DNA from: Earliella scabrosa
Lineage: Eukaryota; Basidiomycota; Agaricomycetes; Polyporales; Polyporaceae
Assembly (NCBI GenBank): GCA_022605405.1
Contig: JABYQQ010000023.1
Location: 248,001 to 312,000 of the forward strand
Direction of reading: 5' to 3'
Length of the DNA stretch: 64,000 nt
Part shown: positions 1 through 10,088 of the stretch, in pieces
Layout of the letters: each line of letters starts with the position of its first letter
Position numbering within the stretch: the first letter of the stretch is position 1
Program-made: the position numbers and the translations under genes
Notes under the pieces: model-generated
The model's database searches: none
What the model was told of the DNA's origin: nothing
What the model saw: the letters and a program-made list of their open reading frames with translations, nothing else

Positions 1-519
1 GTCGGTGCGCCGGTACACATGTTACCTCCGCTTGCTGTTGTCCTTCAGCGAATGCCTGCACCAATGTGTCGCAGTGCAACCACCTCATATACCGGTGCGC
101 ACTCTGTGGAGGCCCCCATGGGGCTGTCTCTCGGGACTGTCCCATACGTCAAGGAGTCTACACACGGTGCCTCGCCGGACATCAGGGATCTGGCGACCTG
201 TTTGCCATCCCTAACACGGCTGCTTCATCCACTTGATCCCTCATCCTTCATGCAACTCCCACCCTTATCCCCATGTCTACCTCTCCTCAACCGGGCCACT
301 GTGCCTGCCGTGCCCGCCGCGCATGACGACCCTTCCCCCTCACTTTCACCTACCCTCTCTTTCAACCCTCATATCTGCACATCCCCTCATATGTAACTCC
401 CGAACAGTCACTACGCCCACGCCTTGCACATGCAGGACATTGCCCGCTCACCTTATGGTAGTATACGGTACATTAGCAGTAAGTCGCCCGTAGGCCATAA
501 ATGGCCTGATTGCGACTAT
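1..519. other. No supported gene; one palindromic hairpin
   Basis: Short open frames exist on both strands but none resembles a protein I know or shows credible splice structure. A two-part hairpin lies at 482-517: outer arms AGTCGC/GCGACT and inner arms AGGCCAT/ATGGCCT. It sits just left of an AT-rich stretch and may mark the edge of a mobile element. I see nothing else to report here. Confidence 0.4.
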
Positions 520-834
520 AAGCTTGAATATATCTATCTATCTGTGACATCAGTTCTGTGATCTGGGCATCAATTATGATCCCCTAGATCTATTATATAA
601 TGACCCTAGAGTCAATTACAGGACTCACATTTTATATTATAATGGCCTTAGGCATCAATTATGACGCAGTCAGGAAGTATTATTATGGTCAAGGCATCAA
701 TTACAACACCTCCAGCATATATTATGACCGGTCAAGGCCACTTTAAATGACCATGAGGGATATTATTATGGGCCTTGGACATGTTATAAAAAGAATGGGC
801 TTCAAAAACAATAGCCCAAGGCCTTGGCCTGTCA
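520..834. repeat. AT-rich insertion with repeated GGCATCAATTA motif
   Basis: This roughly 315 bp stretch is far more AT-rich than its surroundings. It repeats a short motif (GGCATCAATTA and the variant GAGTCAATTA) and TATTATNATG-like steps. A hairpin is formed by GGCCTTGG at 771-778 and CCAAGGCC at 816-823. Its right edge coincides with the point where the neighbouring Gag frame stops being Gag-like, so it is probably an inserted element or the remains of one. I could not find terminal inverted repeats or a target duplication, so its class is unknown. Confidence 0.4.
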
Positions 835-1920
835 TTATAATATAATCTTGGTGCCTACAGGTGCTTTCGGAAGGAAGATACGTCCTCCGTCGCCGCGTTC
901 GATGAGACCGTTCGCGAGATCTTCGCGAGCCGCCGGGCAGGTCTTAGAGTGGCACCCAGCGGTCCCGCAGTAGAAACAGTTTTGGTCCTCGCCTGCGAAG
1001 CCCAGTCCCGCATTGCTCAGCCGGATGTTCGCAGGGGGTCCTCGCGGTATGTCGTTCCGCTGCCAGCCTCCTCCTCGCGGCGCGTCGTCGCGCGGGAACC
1101 CTCGCTGTCCTCCGTTCTCATTGCGGAACAGGGTGCAAAAGGTCTCCGTCATCGCGCTCAGCATCTCTTGCTTGAAGGACTCCAAAGCCGGCTCCTGCTT
1201 GACTTCGCGCGCGGGCGTCTGCGCGCTCTGGGTTGCGAACGCCGAAGTGCCTAAGAGAGACGACCCCGCGCCGGACCGAAACCGATGGTCGGAGCCCTGA
1301 AGGAGTACGCCGAAAGGGCCTTGGTCTTCGAGGCAATAGGTCATAGCCTCATGCACTTCCGCGACAGAAAAGGGGTCGCTCGGGTGCTTGTCGGGGACCT
1401 TGTTTGCGAGACGAGCGCTAACGGCTGCGGCCTTCTCGGGCGGGACAAGGCTGAGGAGCGCGGCTGCAGCGTCATCCTCTGCGATGCCGGGTCGCGGCTT
1501 CGTCGACAGGTATCGGAACATAGGATAGAACTTCCGGTAGAACTCGGAGTATTCCTCGAGGGTGTGAATCCCCTTCTCGCGGGTGTCGTTGACTAACTTG
1601 TTAAGCTGTGCCCGTGACCAGATGTGACTAGAGTCCGATCCGACGTAGAACCCCAAGACTTCATCGCGGAACTTCTCGTAGGTGTCGGTAGGTCCCTTGT
1701 TCGTGAACGTCCGCAAGACCTTCCAGGTTTTCGCGACGTCAATAGGCACGTAGAGGAGCGCGGCCTTCTTCTTCTCTTCTTCGGATGTCACGCCCTCGCG
1801 CGCGAGTAGGCGCTCGAGCTCCTCGAAGTACTCCGCGACGGCATCTCGCGAAGACGGATCGTACCGCGGAGCCTCCTTGCTTCGCTTCAGGGGCAGCTTG
1901 TCGAATCCGGTAGACGCCAT
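835..1920 (-). CDS. Truncated Ty3-type retrotransposon Gag
   Basis: Retrotransposon Gag polyprotein, the capsid and RNA-binding protein of an LTR element. The 361-residue frame has a helical capsid-like middle (KTWKVLRTF, then FYRKFYPMFRYLS) and a C-terminal zinc knuckle, CFYCGTAGCHSKTC, followed by the RIFLPKAP stretch usual after the knuckle in agaricomycete Ty3 Gags. The knuckle spacing is unusual, C-x2-C-x5-H-x3-C rather than C-x2-C-x4-H-x4-C. The frame stays open upstream of this ATG to about 2,346 with Gag-like acidic and proline-rich sequence, so the true N-terminus is probably upstream and its start codon is lost. At the 3' end, homologues continue, but here the frame ends in KIIL at the border of the AT-rich segment. 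No protease, reverse transcriptase or LTRs are visible. A dead fragment is likely. Confidence 0.7.
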   Translation of the reverse strand: MASTGFDKLPLKRSKEAPRYDPSSRDAVAEYFEELERLLAREGVTSEEEKKKAALLYVPIDVAKTWKVLRTFTNKGPTDTYEKFRDEVLGFYVGSDSSHIWSRAQLNKLVNDTREKGIHTLEEYSEFYRKFYPMFRYLSTKPRPGIAEDDAAAALLSLVPPEKAAAVSARLANKVPDKHPSDPFSVAEVHEAMTYCLEDQGPFGVLLQGSDHRFRSGAGSSLLGTSAFATQSAQTPAREVKQEPALESFKQEMLSAMTETFCTLFRNENGGQRGFPRDDAPRGGGWQRNDIPRGPPANIRLSNAGLGFAGEDQNCFYCGTAGCHSKTCPAAREDLANGLIERGDGGRIFLPKAPVGTKIIL

Positions 1921-2346
1921 GGGTGGCGTAGTTGCGATAGGAAGTGGATTGAAAGGGATAGGGGGTGGAGATTGGGTTCGCAGGTTTGCTCGCGGAAGGA
2001 TTTCGCGGAGAGGGGTATGGAACGAATCGCGGGGAGAGTCCTCGAGATCGGTAAGAGGGGACGAACCGAAGATGTCTAAATCGATCCGCTTTCTAGGTGT
2101 GCGGGGGACCTCCAGCTGACTTCCACGGGGCGGTGAGCCTGCGTCGGAGTCTTCGATGGGGGTTAATTCCGCGTCGAGTTCTTCGCGAAATTGTCGGAGG
2201 GCAGCGGCCGTCCTTTCGATGTAGATGTCGAGGGAATCGTCTAGGGACCTGTTACCGGCGGTGGCAGATTTACTCCCCCTCGCGGTGGGCTCCAGAATGA
2301 TGGGTGTGCTCCGGCTCTGTGTGCGGAAAGAAACAACTAAACCACA

Positions 2347-3290
2347 CTAAGAAACCAAGAACTCGAGAAGGTGGTGCGAGGTAGGGGATCTGGTTCCCGG
2401 GTTCGCAGGACGCGGATGCGGAGTCGACTCTCGAAAGGCTCTCGCGAAGGATCGCAGAGGCCGCGGGGAAAGGCTATGGAAGAGAGCTCGAAGAGGTGTG
2501 GCTAACTCAAGCTCTGCGGAGGTCGTCCGCAGGACGGTGTCTCGAGATGAGAAGAACGCAAATTGCAGGCGCAAACGCAAGTCGCTGTCGCAGACGCAAA
2601 CGCAGACGCAAACGCAGACCTATTCGCAGAGTCTCGAAGGGTGGGGGATTCGATTCCCCCGGGCTCCTGCCCTCGCACTACTCTAACTACGCGGTCCTGC
2701 AACCGTCCGCAACCCCAGAACGCGACAACCGGAAAACTTCTCGTATCAACTCTTCCACCGCCCGCACCGTCCACCTGATCCTCTCCCAACTGCGCGTGCC
2801 TTCGCCACATCCCCGTCCCGTCACCCTCAAACGCGGTCTTCGATCGCGATCTCGCCTCTCGACGAATCAGCCTCGAGGCTACCGGACGGTGGCTGTGTCC
2901 TCGATCCTCGGCACGTCCTCCCGCACGATCGCGTCCTCGCGCTCCCAGGTCTCGTCCGTCGGTCGCGATAGCTCGCAAGCTCGTGAGTGGCCAGCTTCGC
3001 ATGACTCGGTCGAATGCCGCGCTCGCGACCCCCGCGCGCGATGTTCTTCCGCATCCTTGGCTCGCGGAACGTGCATCCGAGACTGCCTCGTCCCTCGCGT
3101 TGCGGAGCTCCGACCGGACCGTCGGGGAAATGAAGGGACCTCGAAGTCGCGCGTGTTTTCGTGTGGTAGGGCCGCGCGCAGTCAGAAGGCTGGTGGGGCG
3201 CGGCTGCCGTCCGCGGGAAGGTCGCGCGAAGGCGCGTCGCAGAGCGCGGGTCGACGAAATGGTGGCATGGCCGGTGCTGGTGCACAACAG
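2347..3290. other. No supported gene; microsatellite and T-arm-like hairpin
   Basis: Overlapping open frames on both strands look like shadows of GC-rich sequence. A degenerate 12 bp microsatellite (unit GACGCAAACGCA) lies at about 2,589-2,620. A perfect small hairpin, GGGGG-ATTCGATT-CCCCC, is at 2,643-2,660. The stretch separates the Gag fragment from the end of the KDZ transposase remnant and could be the 5' untranslated region of the retroelement, but I cannot show that. Confidence 0.35.
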
Positions 3291-3338
3291 CGGTCAAGCA
3301 CGCACCCAATGTCGTAGAAAACGGCGACCGTAGCCTCA

Positions 3339-3895
3339 CACGGCGGGCACCGCCTCAGAATTGGTGGCCAAATATGTTCGGGAAAATCTCCACTGAGGCG
3401 ACCTCACTTGATCATTCAACTATGATTCTTGTCGCACAGCAAGGTGGCATAGTTTGACACTGTGTCTAACCTTTCCGTAGGCAAGAAAGGAAGCCTTCCG
3501 AGTGAACAAAGACGGCGGCTGGAAAGCATGGACAAAGGTAACCTATCAATGACTCTGAAAGGCCTCCGGGCGAATGTCACCTAATTAGCGCACAGAAATA
3601 ACCAAAAGAGGTCACCTTCCGACCAAAAGGTCACGTTCTACGGCACTAAATAGGTTACCTTCTCCAGGTCAAATTTCTCGCCGCCAAATACGTCACCTTT
3701 GGCATCCATTTCTTTGTGCTGAAGATGACGCAGGGATATCTAAACTTTCTCGCTGTCGGAAAGTTCAGCGAGAGCTCCAGAATATCTCAGATATACTGCC
3801 CCCTGATCTCTACGATAAATGTTCAGTTCAGGTCGCCTCAGTGGAGATTTTCCCGAACATATCTGGCAACCAGTTCTGGGGCGGTGCCCGCCGTG
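3339..3895. mobile_element. CACTA-like miniature inverted-repeat element nested in the KDZ gene
   Basis: A 557 bp element with 66 bp terminal inverted repeats (3,339-3,404 and 3,830-3,895), differing at only about four positions and starting CACGGCGGGCACCGCC. It is flanked by a 3 bp direct repeat TCA (3,336-3,338 and 3,896-3,898). CA-starting termini and a 3 bp duplication fit the CACTA/CMC group. Removing the element and one TCA rejoins the KDZ frame exactly (LLPP-EATVAVFYDIG), which confirms the boundaries. The interior has no gene but carries a cluster of GGTNACCT-like palindromes. Confidence 0.85.
3536..3698. repeat. Cluster of six AGGTNACCT-like palindromes
   Basis: Within the miniature element I see AGGTAACCT (3,536), TGTCACCT (3,575), AGGTCACCT (3,609), AGGTCACGT (3,628), AGGTTACCT (3,652) and ACGTCACCT (3,690). 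CACTA-type elements usually carry short repeats just inside their ends that bind the transposase, and these would fit that role. This function is inferred from position only. Confidence 0.5.
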
Positions 3896-4619
3896 TCAGG
3901 TGGAAGCAACGAAACGAAATGTTCCAGCAACGCGATGCCGTACTTCTGCTGTTCTCCGGGACTGTCGACGTTCGCAAGGAAGAGGACGATGTCGTGCCGG
4001 CATACCAATGCCATGAGTCCGGTGTCATCGAACTTGACTCCGTGAGTCTTGGCCTTCTTCTCGTCCGCCGCCTCAAATGACTTCTCACATTCATCCACTG
4101 CTGAGTCCGGAACGCTGCTTGAATACTTGCGCGGCGGTGATTTGCGGGCGGCGGCAATACGGTCTCCGACGGCGTCGACCTGTGTCTTAGGGATAAAGTA
4201 CCTCGGCTCATGAAACCATGGGTTGTCTCCAGCTGCAACGTTATGGCGCTGACTGAAGGTCGCATCGATCGCAACGTGAACGTCGCCCCCTTGCCTATGT
4301 GAATCTGTGTCATTAATTCTGACCCATCTGGAGATGAGATCTCCCTTACTTGTCGAAGTTTCTGCCGAAACGGGTCCCTCCAAAACATGCCGGACATCTC
4401 TTTTGTAGGATGCGATCGCACTGCCTAGAGCTTACGCTCGGTGACGGTGTAGACGGCTGAGCGGAAGCGCGGTCGGAGTTGTGGCCTGTGGAATATGTTT
4501 CGGGCCCTACGCTCTCATGCGTTAGCAATGTGTCATACTTGTGAGGGAATGCGGTAGGAACCGGCGCGGGAGAACAGAGTCAACGGAACAGGACACCCGT
4601 GCAGATCATAGACGGCGCG

Positions 4620-4870
4620 GAGCAGTCTCTCCGACATCCTCCTGGATGTCGGCGGAGATATGTAGCCGGATGTCCTCTGAGACTGCCTCGAGGACGTCCC
4701 CGTTGATGTATGTAAAGACCTCTGGGTGGACATCTACTTTGATGCCCATCCGGACGTCGGCTTGTACATCGGCTTGGACATCGGCTTGGACCTCCGCTCG
4801 GACGCCCTCGGAGGTGTCCGTTCAGACGTCCGTTCGAACCTCCAATGGGCGTCCTAGCAGCTATTTGCTA
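4620..4870. repeat. Degenerate 12-24 bp minisatellite in the KDZ remnant
   Basis: Degenerate tandem units built on GGA(C/T)(A/G)TC, such as TCGGCTTGGACA at about 4,755-4,790, run through the stretch between KDZ exon 3 and the CPACF block. Arrays are not expected inside the transposase, so this is probably an expansion that followed loss of function. The copies differ at many positions, which suggests age. Confidence 0.5.
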
Positions 4871-6298
4871 GGACATCTCCGGGCTAACTTCTGAGCGGAA
4901 GTCCACGCTCAGGAGCCCCTCGACCTGCAACCAAGCAAGCTCCGGTACGCGTAACCCCAGGGGTTGTAGGGCTCATCTGATGCCATTCCGAAGAGAACGC
5001 TCACCATTTCCCGGCCCACAATTGTCGGACGAACCCTCCATGCGTGGTCCGGATACTTCTCGCAATTGCGACTTTGACTTGGGCGCAGTAGTAGTGGCGT
5101 CTTCCGCAGGCTGGCTGTTGTCGCCGGGCTGCGCCGGAGCTAAATCAGCACAGAAGTCAGTCACAACGGACCGGTTCAATCGTATAAATTTCACCGCTTT
5201 GGTCTCGGAGAGACGGAATGTTGTCTCTGGATAGCTGGGACGCCTTGGATGAATGGATCTTGCTTAGAGAATCGTCGATCGCAGTCTCGACAAGATTCTC
5301 TACTTTACCCCTCAGGCAGTTGTACCATTGAACGGCATATCCGATGCCTCGACGGAAGGGATCCTGCACCGGCTCACCCTGTAGTAGCAAGCCTGTTAAT
5401 CATCTAAAGAGTCAAGAGCAGCACGCATTGCGCGTCGCGGCGTACCTTCTCATTGAGTATCGGAAACCCACGGCGCTGATACAATGACTTGAGCGCTCCG
5501 GCGAGCGCAGTGATCGCGTCCGCCGACCTCTTGAACAGCGCGAAGTAGAAGTCGAGAAGGTCTATCGAAACTGCCACTCTGGGCAGCGAGGGAGCAGTGG
5601 GGAAGAGGCTGCTTTTGACTAGGGTGTTGGGAAGTAGCGAGCAAGCGCATGAATGAAACTCCCGAACCACCAAATCTGAAATAATATGACTTTATCAGTA
5701 TATTGATAGATGAAAGGGTGCGGTCCTTACGGTCAAAGTAGAGACAAGTGATACTTGTTGCCTCTACCATGCAGGTTTGCCTCTGGCAGCTGAACTCCTC
5801 ATTTACAGATGCGCCCCCTATTCTCCTCTGTGCAGCCCGGAGGTAGACCAAGTAGTCCGGCACCAACGATGGAAGAAGACTCAACCATGCAGCGTAGAGT
5901 CTCTCCGCCGCCTCATCTGGATGCTGCCTCCGCGCTTTCTTCTGAGGGGTACCGTCAATAGCCGCGTTCGCAACGTTGTCGAACTCAGTATTCGCATTCT
6001 CCATCTCGATGTCCGCCAAGTCCAAGGAGGTGCCGAACCCGGAAATGCCGGCCGGGGTGCCCTCAGGACGGGGCGTGTGAGGCGGGCTCGGAGACGGCGG
6101 CCTCATAAGCTCGGCGATCTCATTAGATAGCTGTTGTTGCAGGAGGAGGGCGTGGGGTCGGTGAACGGTCGCAGATTCTTTCCGAGTCGCGCGACGGCCT
6201 TGGGGAGTACTAAAGTGTTCGCCGACAGCTTGCTCAGCTCGGCGAGGCGGTCGTCGGGGTGGTGTTTGCGGAGGTGGTAGAACGTATCCAGTATCCAT

Positions 6299-7565
6299 GG
6301 TCGTGCATGGGGAGCGGAAGGTGGTGAGCTGCAGTAAGAGCCCGCCCAACGCTGAGCTACCTAGGGGCGTGCATACCGCGTGTAGAATACCGCGTGTATA
6401 AGGCCAGGAAGGTGCTACTACAGGTAGTACATAAGATGCTACTTTAGGTAGTGCGACTACAGTGGGTGAGCGCAGGCATTTCGCTGGAGGTCCGCAAAGG
6501 TGTCTGACGGACAATCCAAGATCTACGGGACGATCTTATGTACCTATTTATAGATGACATCCCTGGGAAGTCCGCACAGGGGGGTCTCTGAGAGGGGTTT
6601 CCCACGTACAACTAATGGGGTCTAAGGGACCAAGTCAAGGCCTGCCTTAGGTGGCCATGTAGCTGTTCTTCGGTCTCCGTGACTCTCGCACCGGACCCGA
6701 TGCCTATCGTTGTATGTCTTGCTTTCCATCGTAGTTCAATCGTGCATGTCCGATTCGCTCTCGCGCCTGCTCCGAGTGTCGGAACACTGACTACGCTCGG
6801 CCGCCGTGCGACGAGGTGCAATGCAGCCTGCAGGGCATCCACATCTCTTAAGGCATCGGGACCTCCGTAGGTTTGCAACCTATTCGATAATGCTCACATC
6901 GCTCACCCAGCCGCTTCCGAGCTTGACACAAGGATGGCAACAACGATCCCGCTCACCGCCTGTTCTACTCTCGGACGTCGCTATTCCAAAAGCATGGCGA
7001 GACGATTGCGGAGTACTCGCATCACTGGATCCTTTATCTCGCTCATAAGTAGTATATATCTCCTTGGACCTGGAACCGCGCGCTTCAGTGCAATCGGGTC
7101 ACGCTCACAGTGGATGTCGTCCCCAAGTATCTGTCTACTAGAGATGCGGCCCGCGGGGTTGCTCAGGCTTTGTGCGTCATACATATCTTATCCGAGTCTG
7201 AACGTCTGACGGGCGGGATCAATTAGTACGACCGCACCCTCAGTCTCGTCGTCTCCCCATGTACCTAACAGATCAGTGATGGCTCAACACTTTTTGTGAG
7301 AGATATCAACAGATGAAACTCACCGGTGAGATGCCAGTTGCCCAGCCTGTCCACTGAGATTCCGGAACAGGATGCAAATGTCAAATCTCAATGAGTACTA
7401 GTACGAGCACTGTCTTTAACGCATGAAGACCAGGGGGCACACAATTTACCTACGGACGACGCCGGGCATGACAATGTATCGGTGGATAGTGTTGCATGCC
7501 TTTAACAACCCGCAGTCTCGCTAAGTATTCAGTAAGCGCAAACATTACGATAGCCTGCAACTGTA
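6299..7565. other. Gene-free; right part duplicated at 43.4-44.3 kb
   Basis: No gene is supported. From about 6,640 to 7,565 the sequence matches 43,390-44,280 in the same orientation; for example CATGTCCGATTCGCTCTCGC occurs in both near 6,745 and 43,496. It is the downstream flank of the duplicated NLR gene. The rest, 6,299-6,640, is probably the promoter side of the dead KDZ element. Confidence 0.6.
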
Positions 7566-10088
7566 CTACTGCTGGTCCGGGGACCAAACCTGACCGACTA
7601 CCGAAATGAACGCACGGAATACATTAGTTGGAATCCGATCAAATCTCTCCGCCGTCTCAATCATCTCCGCAGACCACACCGATGTCGAGAGCCCCCGATG
7701 GTATGCACAATAATCGCCCACATGGAACAGGGCATTGACAGAATGCACAGGTTCGTCAACTTTCTTTCCCCGCAGCTTCTCCCTCAGCCGGTCCCGTAAA
7801 TACCCAAAGCCAAGCTTGCGTAGTTCCAGCATCTCAGAGCTCTCTTCTAGCAGCTCCGGCATGTATTTCTCCGCATAATACAACCCATGACGCATGCATC
7901 CGAGGGCGAGCCTCGCGTGCGCCTGGGCAGCATCAACGTGGAACTCGGGCCGAGGAAGCGCCTTCGTCTTCTCGGGGTCGAGGAGGAAGTCGCGGAAGGT
8001 GGTGTGCATGATGCGAAATTCTTCTCCCCAAGGATGAGTTGGGTCTCGTTCAACGACGGCTCGGAGCTGGTGCAGGATGGACGCGCATTCATTGCATGGG
8101 ATCCCAGTGAGTGCCTCAAGCCACGATGGGAATATCTCAGGCCTTTGCCACCCGGCAGCAAATCCCAGTACAAGCGGTATTCTCTCGCGCAAGTTGGGAG
8201 ACATGTTCTGCTGAGGGAAGGCCGTCTCCAGAACGGTTAGGTAGAGTTGGTCAAGTCGTTGGAGTGACATGCCGGTGCTACCATCATGCGAGAGAAGACT
8301 TCTCAGACTCTGATCGAGGGTTGTGGGTCCAAACTCGCCTTGCCCAACGAGGAACTCCGCAGCTGTGCTCGCGTACACAAATATTCCGGCAGATTTGGTG
8401 ACAAGCCGTTCAATTATGGACGGGTCCGCGTCAGCCCACGTTCGAGTCGTAGAATCCTTGGACAATCTTTCCCGAATCACTGCCTCGATGTCGCGGTGGA
8501 TGGTTGCCCTCTCGCCGATGTCCTCGAACGTTCGTCGGAAGACAAACTTGTGAGGCTCTAGGATCTCTCGAACGGACTTCGGCTCGGGACGTGAGGTGAG
8601 GAAGATGCGGAGTGGAGAGGAGGGGTCCGCGGTGCAGGAGAGGAGGAGCTTCAGCAAGGTGGGAATGCCGTCGATTTGATCCGCCGTGCATTCATCCAAC
8701 GCATCAACAATGATGAATATGGGGGGATGGGTTTCTGATTCAGACTCGGCCAGAGTCTGCAAGGGTTTTCGCACCAGGTCTTCGCACGCATACTCCATCT
8801 GCTGTTGCTGCGCGCCGCCTCCTTTCGTCAGGTGCTCTCGGGTCGCAGACACGATGGCATCGTGGAGAAGGTCTGGCTGGAGGGTCGCAAGCTGGAAGGC
8901 GACCGTATTGAAGAAAGAGAGGGCCGAGTTGGGTCCTTGCGGACCACGGGTGAAGAAGAAAGACGCTCCCAAGCGTTTCGACTCGTCGAGTTGGCGACAG
9001 AGCTTGGACGCAATTGTGGACTTCCCCATGCCGGCGGCTCCGACAAGTACAAGAACTCGATGTTCAGCCCCGGCCTTGCTGCAGTCTTCTACCCAGGCAT
9101 CCAATACGTGAAAGACGTTCTCTCGAGTGTCTTGAAGATATTGTGCCTTCCCCGCGTTGCTGTCTGCGCGGTAAGAGGCGCTCTTCAATGGAGAGAGCTT
9201 GTCCAGTATCCTCTGGTCGGCTTATAGGGTAGGTGCAAGTCAATTGGGGTCCCGGGCCAAATGATTCGAACAATGCTAACCTTCGCTCTAGATATGTCGA
9301 TTAGCACTCGTTCATGAACACAAGATCATATGAAACATACCGTAACCTCTTTCAGTGTAGTGTGAGTCACCGCTTCGATGGTGATACTTCCCTGAAGCTA
9401 CGCAGATGTGCGTTAATAATTGCATGGGGACGTGGAGCATGACCACTTACCTGGAAGGCCTGACATGCCTGGTCAATCCTCCCCTTCAGGTTATTGATCG
9501 TGTCCGTGTTTTGCTTGCTCCGAAGGAAGCGAGCGTACCACGGCTTGTCGGCAAGCCGGACAGCTTCTTCAAGCACCCGCTCGAGCCCACTGCCTCACTT
9601 AGTCAGCACTAGCATCCTATGAGCTCACAGAGACGCACCTTGTCAGTTTGTCAATACGGGCGTTGAGGGTCGCCGACTCCTTGCTCGCGCGTAGCTTCCT
9701 CTCTACATCTCCTCGATCAGGAGAGTCACCGGGGATCCTATTGACGGTCTTCTGAACGGTATCCGCAACCTGCTTGAGGACTTCACATAGGGCTTGAACC
9801 TGCTCGCAAAGTCCTTTCACGGCTTCGTCGTTGGACCTAGTACTCTGCACATCACGTTCAGTATCGGCGAAAATGCCAATGAGAATATGCTGAGCTTACC
9901 TGCACCTTCTCCAGGATACTGATGAGTACGTCGAAGAGAGCCGGTAGCCCAGGGATGGGTGCGAGCTCTACGAACTCCTTGCCGGTCTCCAGAGTCTTGA
10001 TCGTGGCCTCCAGGGCTATATCCAGTGCATCGTCGCCGAAAAGCTTGTGGTAAAGCTTCTTGAAGCGTTCATTGAGTTTGATCCCCAT
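7566..10088 (-). CDS. NLR-like protein, helical N-terminus plus NACHT NTPase (copy 1)
   Basis: Six exons join in frame to 750 residues: 10,088-9,900; 9,844-9,639; 9,589-9,451; 9,397-9,341; a 7 nt microexon 9,287-9,281; and 9,220-7,566. Residues 1-200 form an all-helical region of the kind seen in fungal NLRs with HeLo- or MLKL-like four-helix bundles (RFLRSKQNTDTINNLKGRID). Such domains act in membrane damage and cell death in relatives. The NACHT NTPase follows, with Walker A GAAGMGKST at about 260-268, Walker B IFIIVDALDEC at about 367-377 and an LTSRPEP sensor. No WD, ankyrin or TPR repeats follow, so the protein ends after the helical NACHT tail. Exon structure is shared with the copy at 44.3-46.8 kb. 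Role in nonself recognition or regulated cell death is inferred from family. Confidence 0.85.

Larger units (their letters stand above)
3291..6298 (-). pseudogene. KDZ-family transposase, broken and truncated
   Basis: Remnant of a Kyakuja-Dileera-Zisupton transposase. Exon 1 (6,298-5,731) begins MDTGYVLPPPQTPP and leads into the KDZ-associated cysteine cluster (FSCQRQTC...CLYFDH...HSCACS). Exon 2 (5,675-5,446) holds the conserved LFPTAPSLPRVAVSIDLLDF stretch and exon 3 starts at 5,378 (GEPVQDPFRRGIG). Further down are QKRCPACFGGTRFGR, an intron at about 4,319-4,371, then GGDVHVAIDATF (first catalytic Asp region) and GLMALVCRHDIVLFLANVD. The reading frame is interrupted at LLPP by a miniature element (3,339-3,895). 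Beyond it the frame resumes with TVAVFYDIGCVLDR, the second Asp region, then loses similarity near 3,290. The rest of the catalytic core is missing and a minisatellite lies between exon 3 and the CPACF block, so the gene is dead. Confidence 0.85.

Noticed and set aside
2643..2660. T-arm-like hairpin GGGGGATTCGATTCCCCC as part of a tRNA gene
   Set aside because: No matching acceptor or anticodon stems on either strand within 90 bp.
2502..3287. 261-codon leftward frame as part of the KDZ or Gag protein
   Set aside because: It matches neither family; the KDZ similarity ends near 3,290 and Gag-like sequence begins near 2,346.
7441..7565. Additional C-terminal exon of NLR copy 1 encoding repeats
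   Set aside because: Both paralogues stop at comparable positions and the downstream sequence has no repeat-domain motif in any frame.
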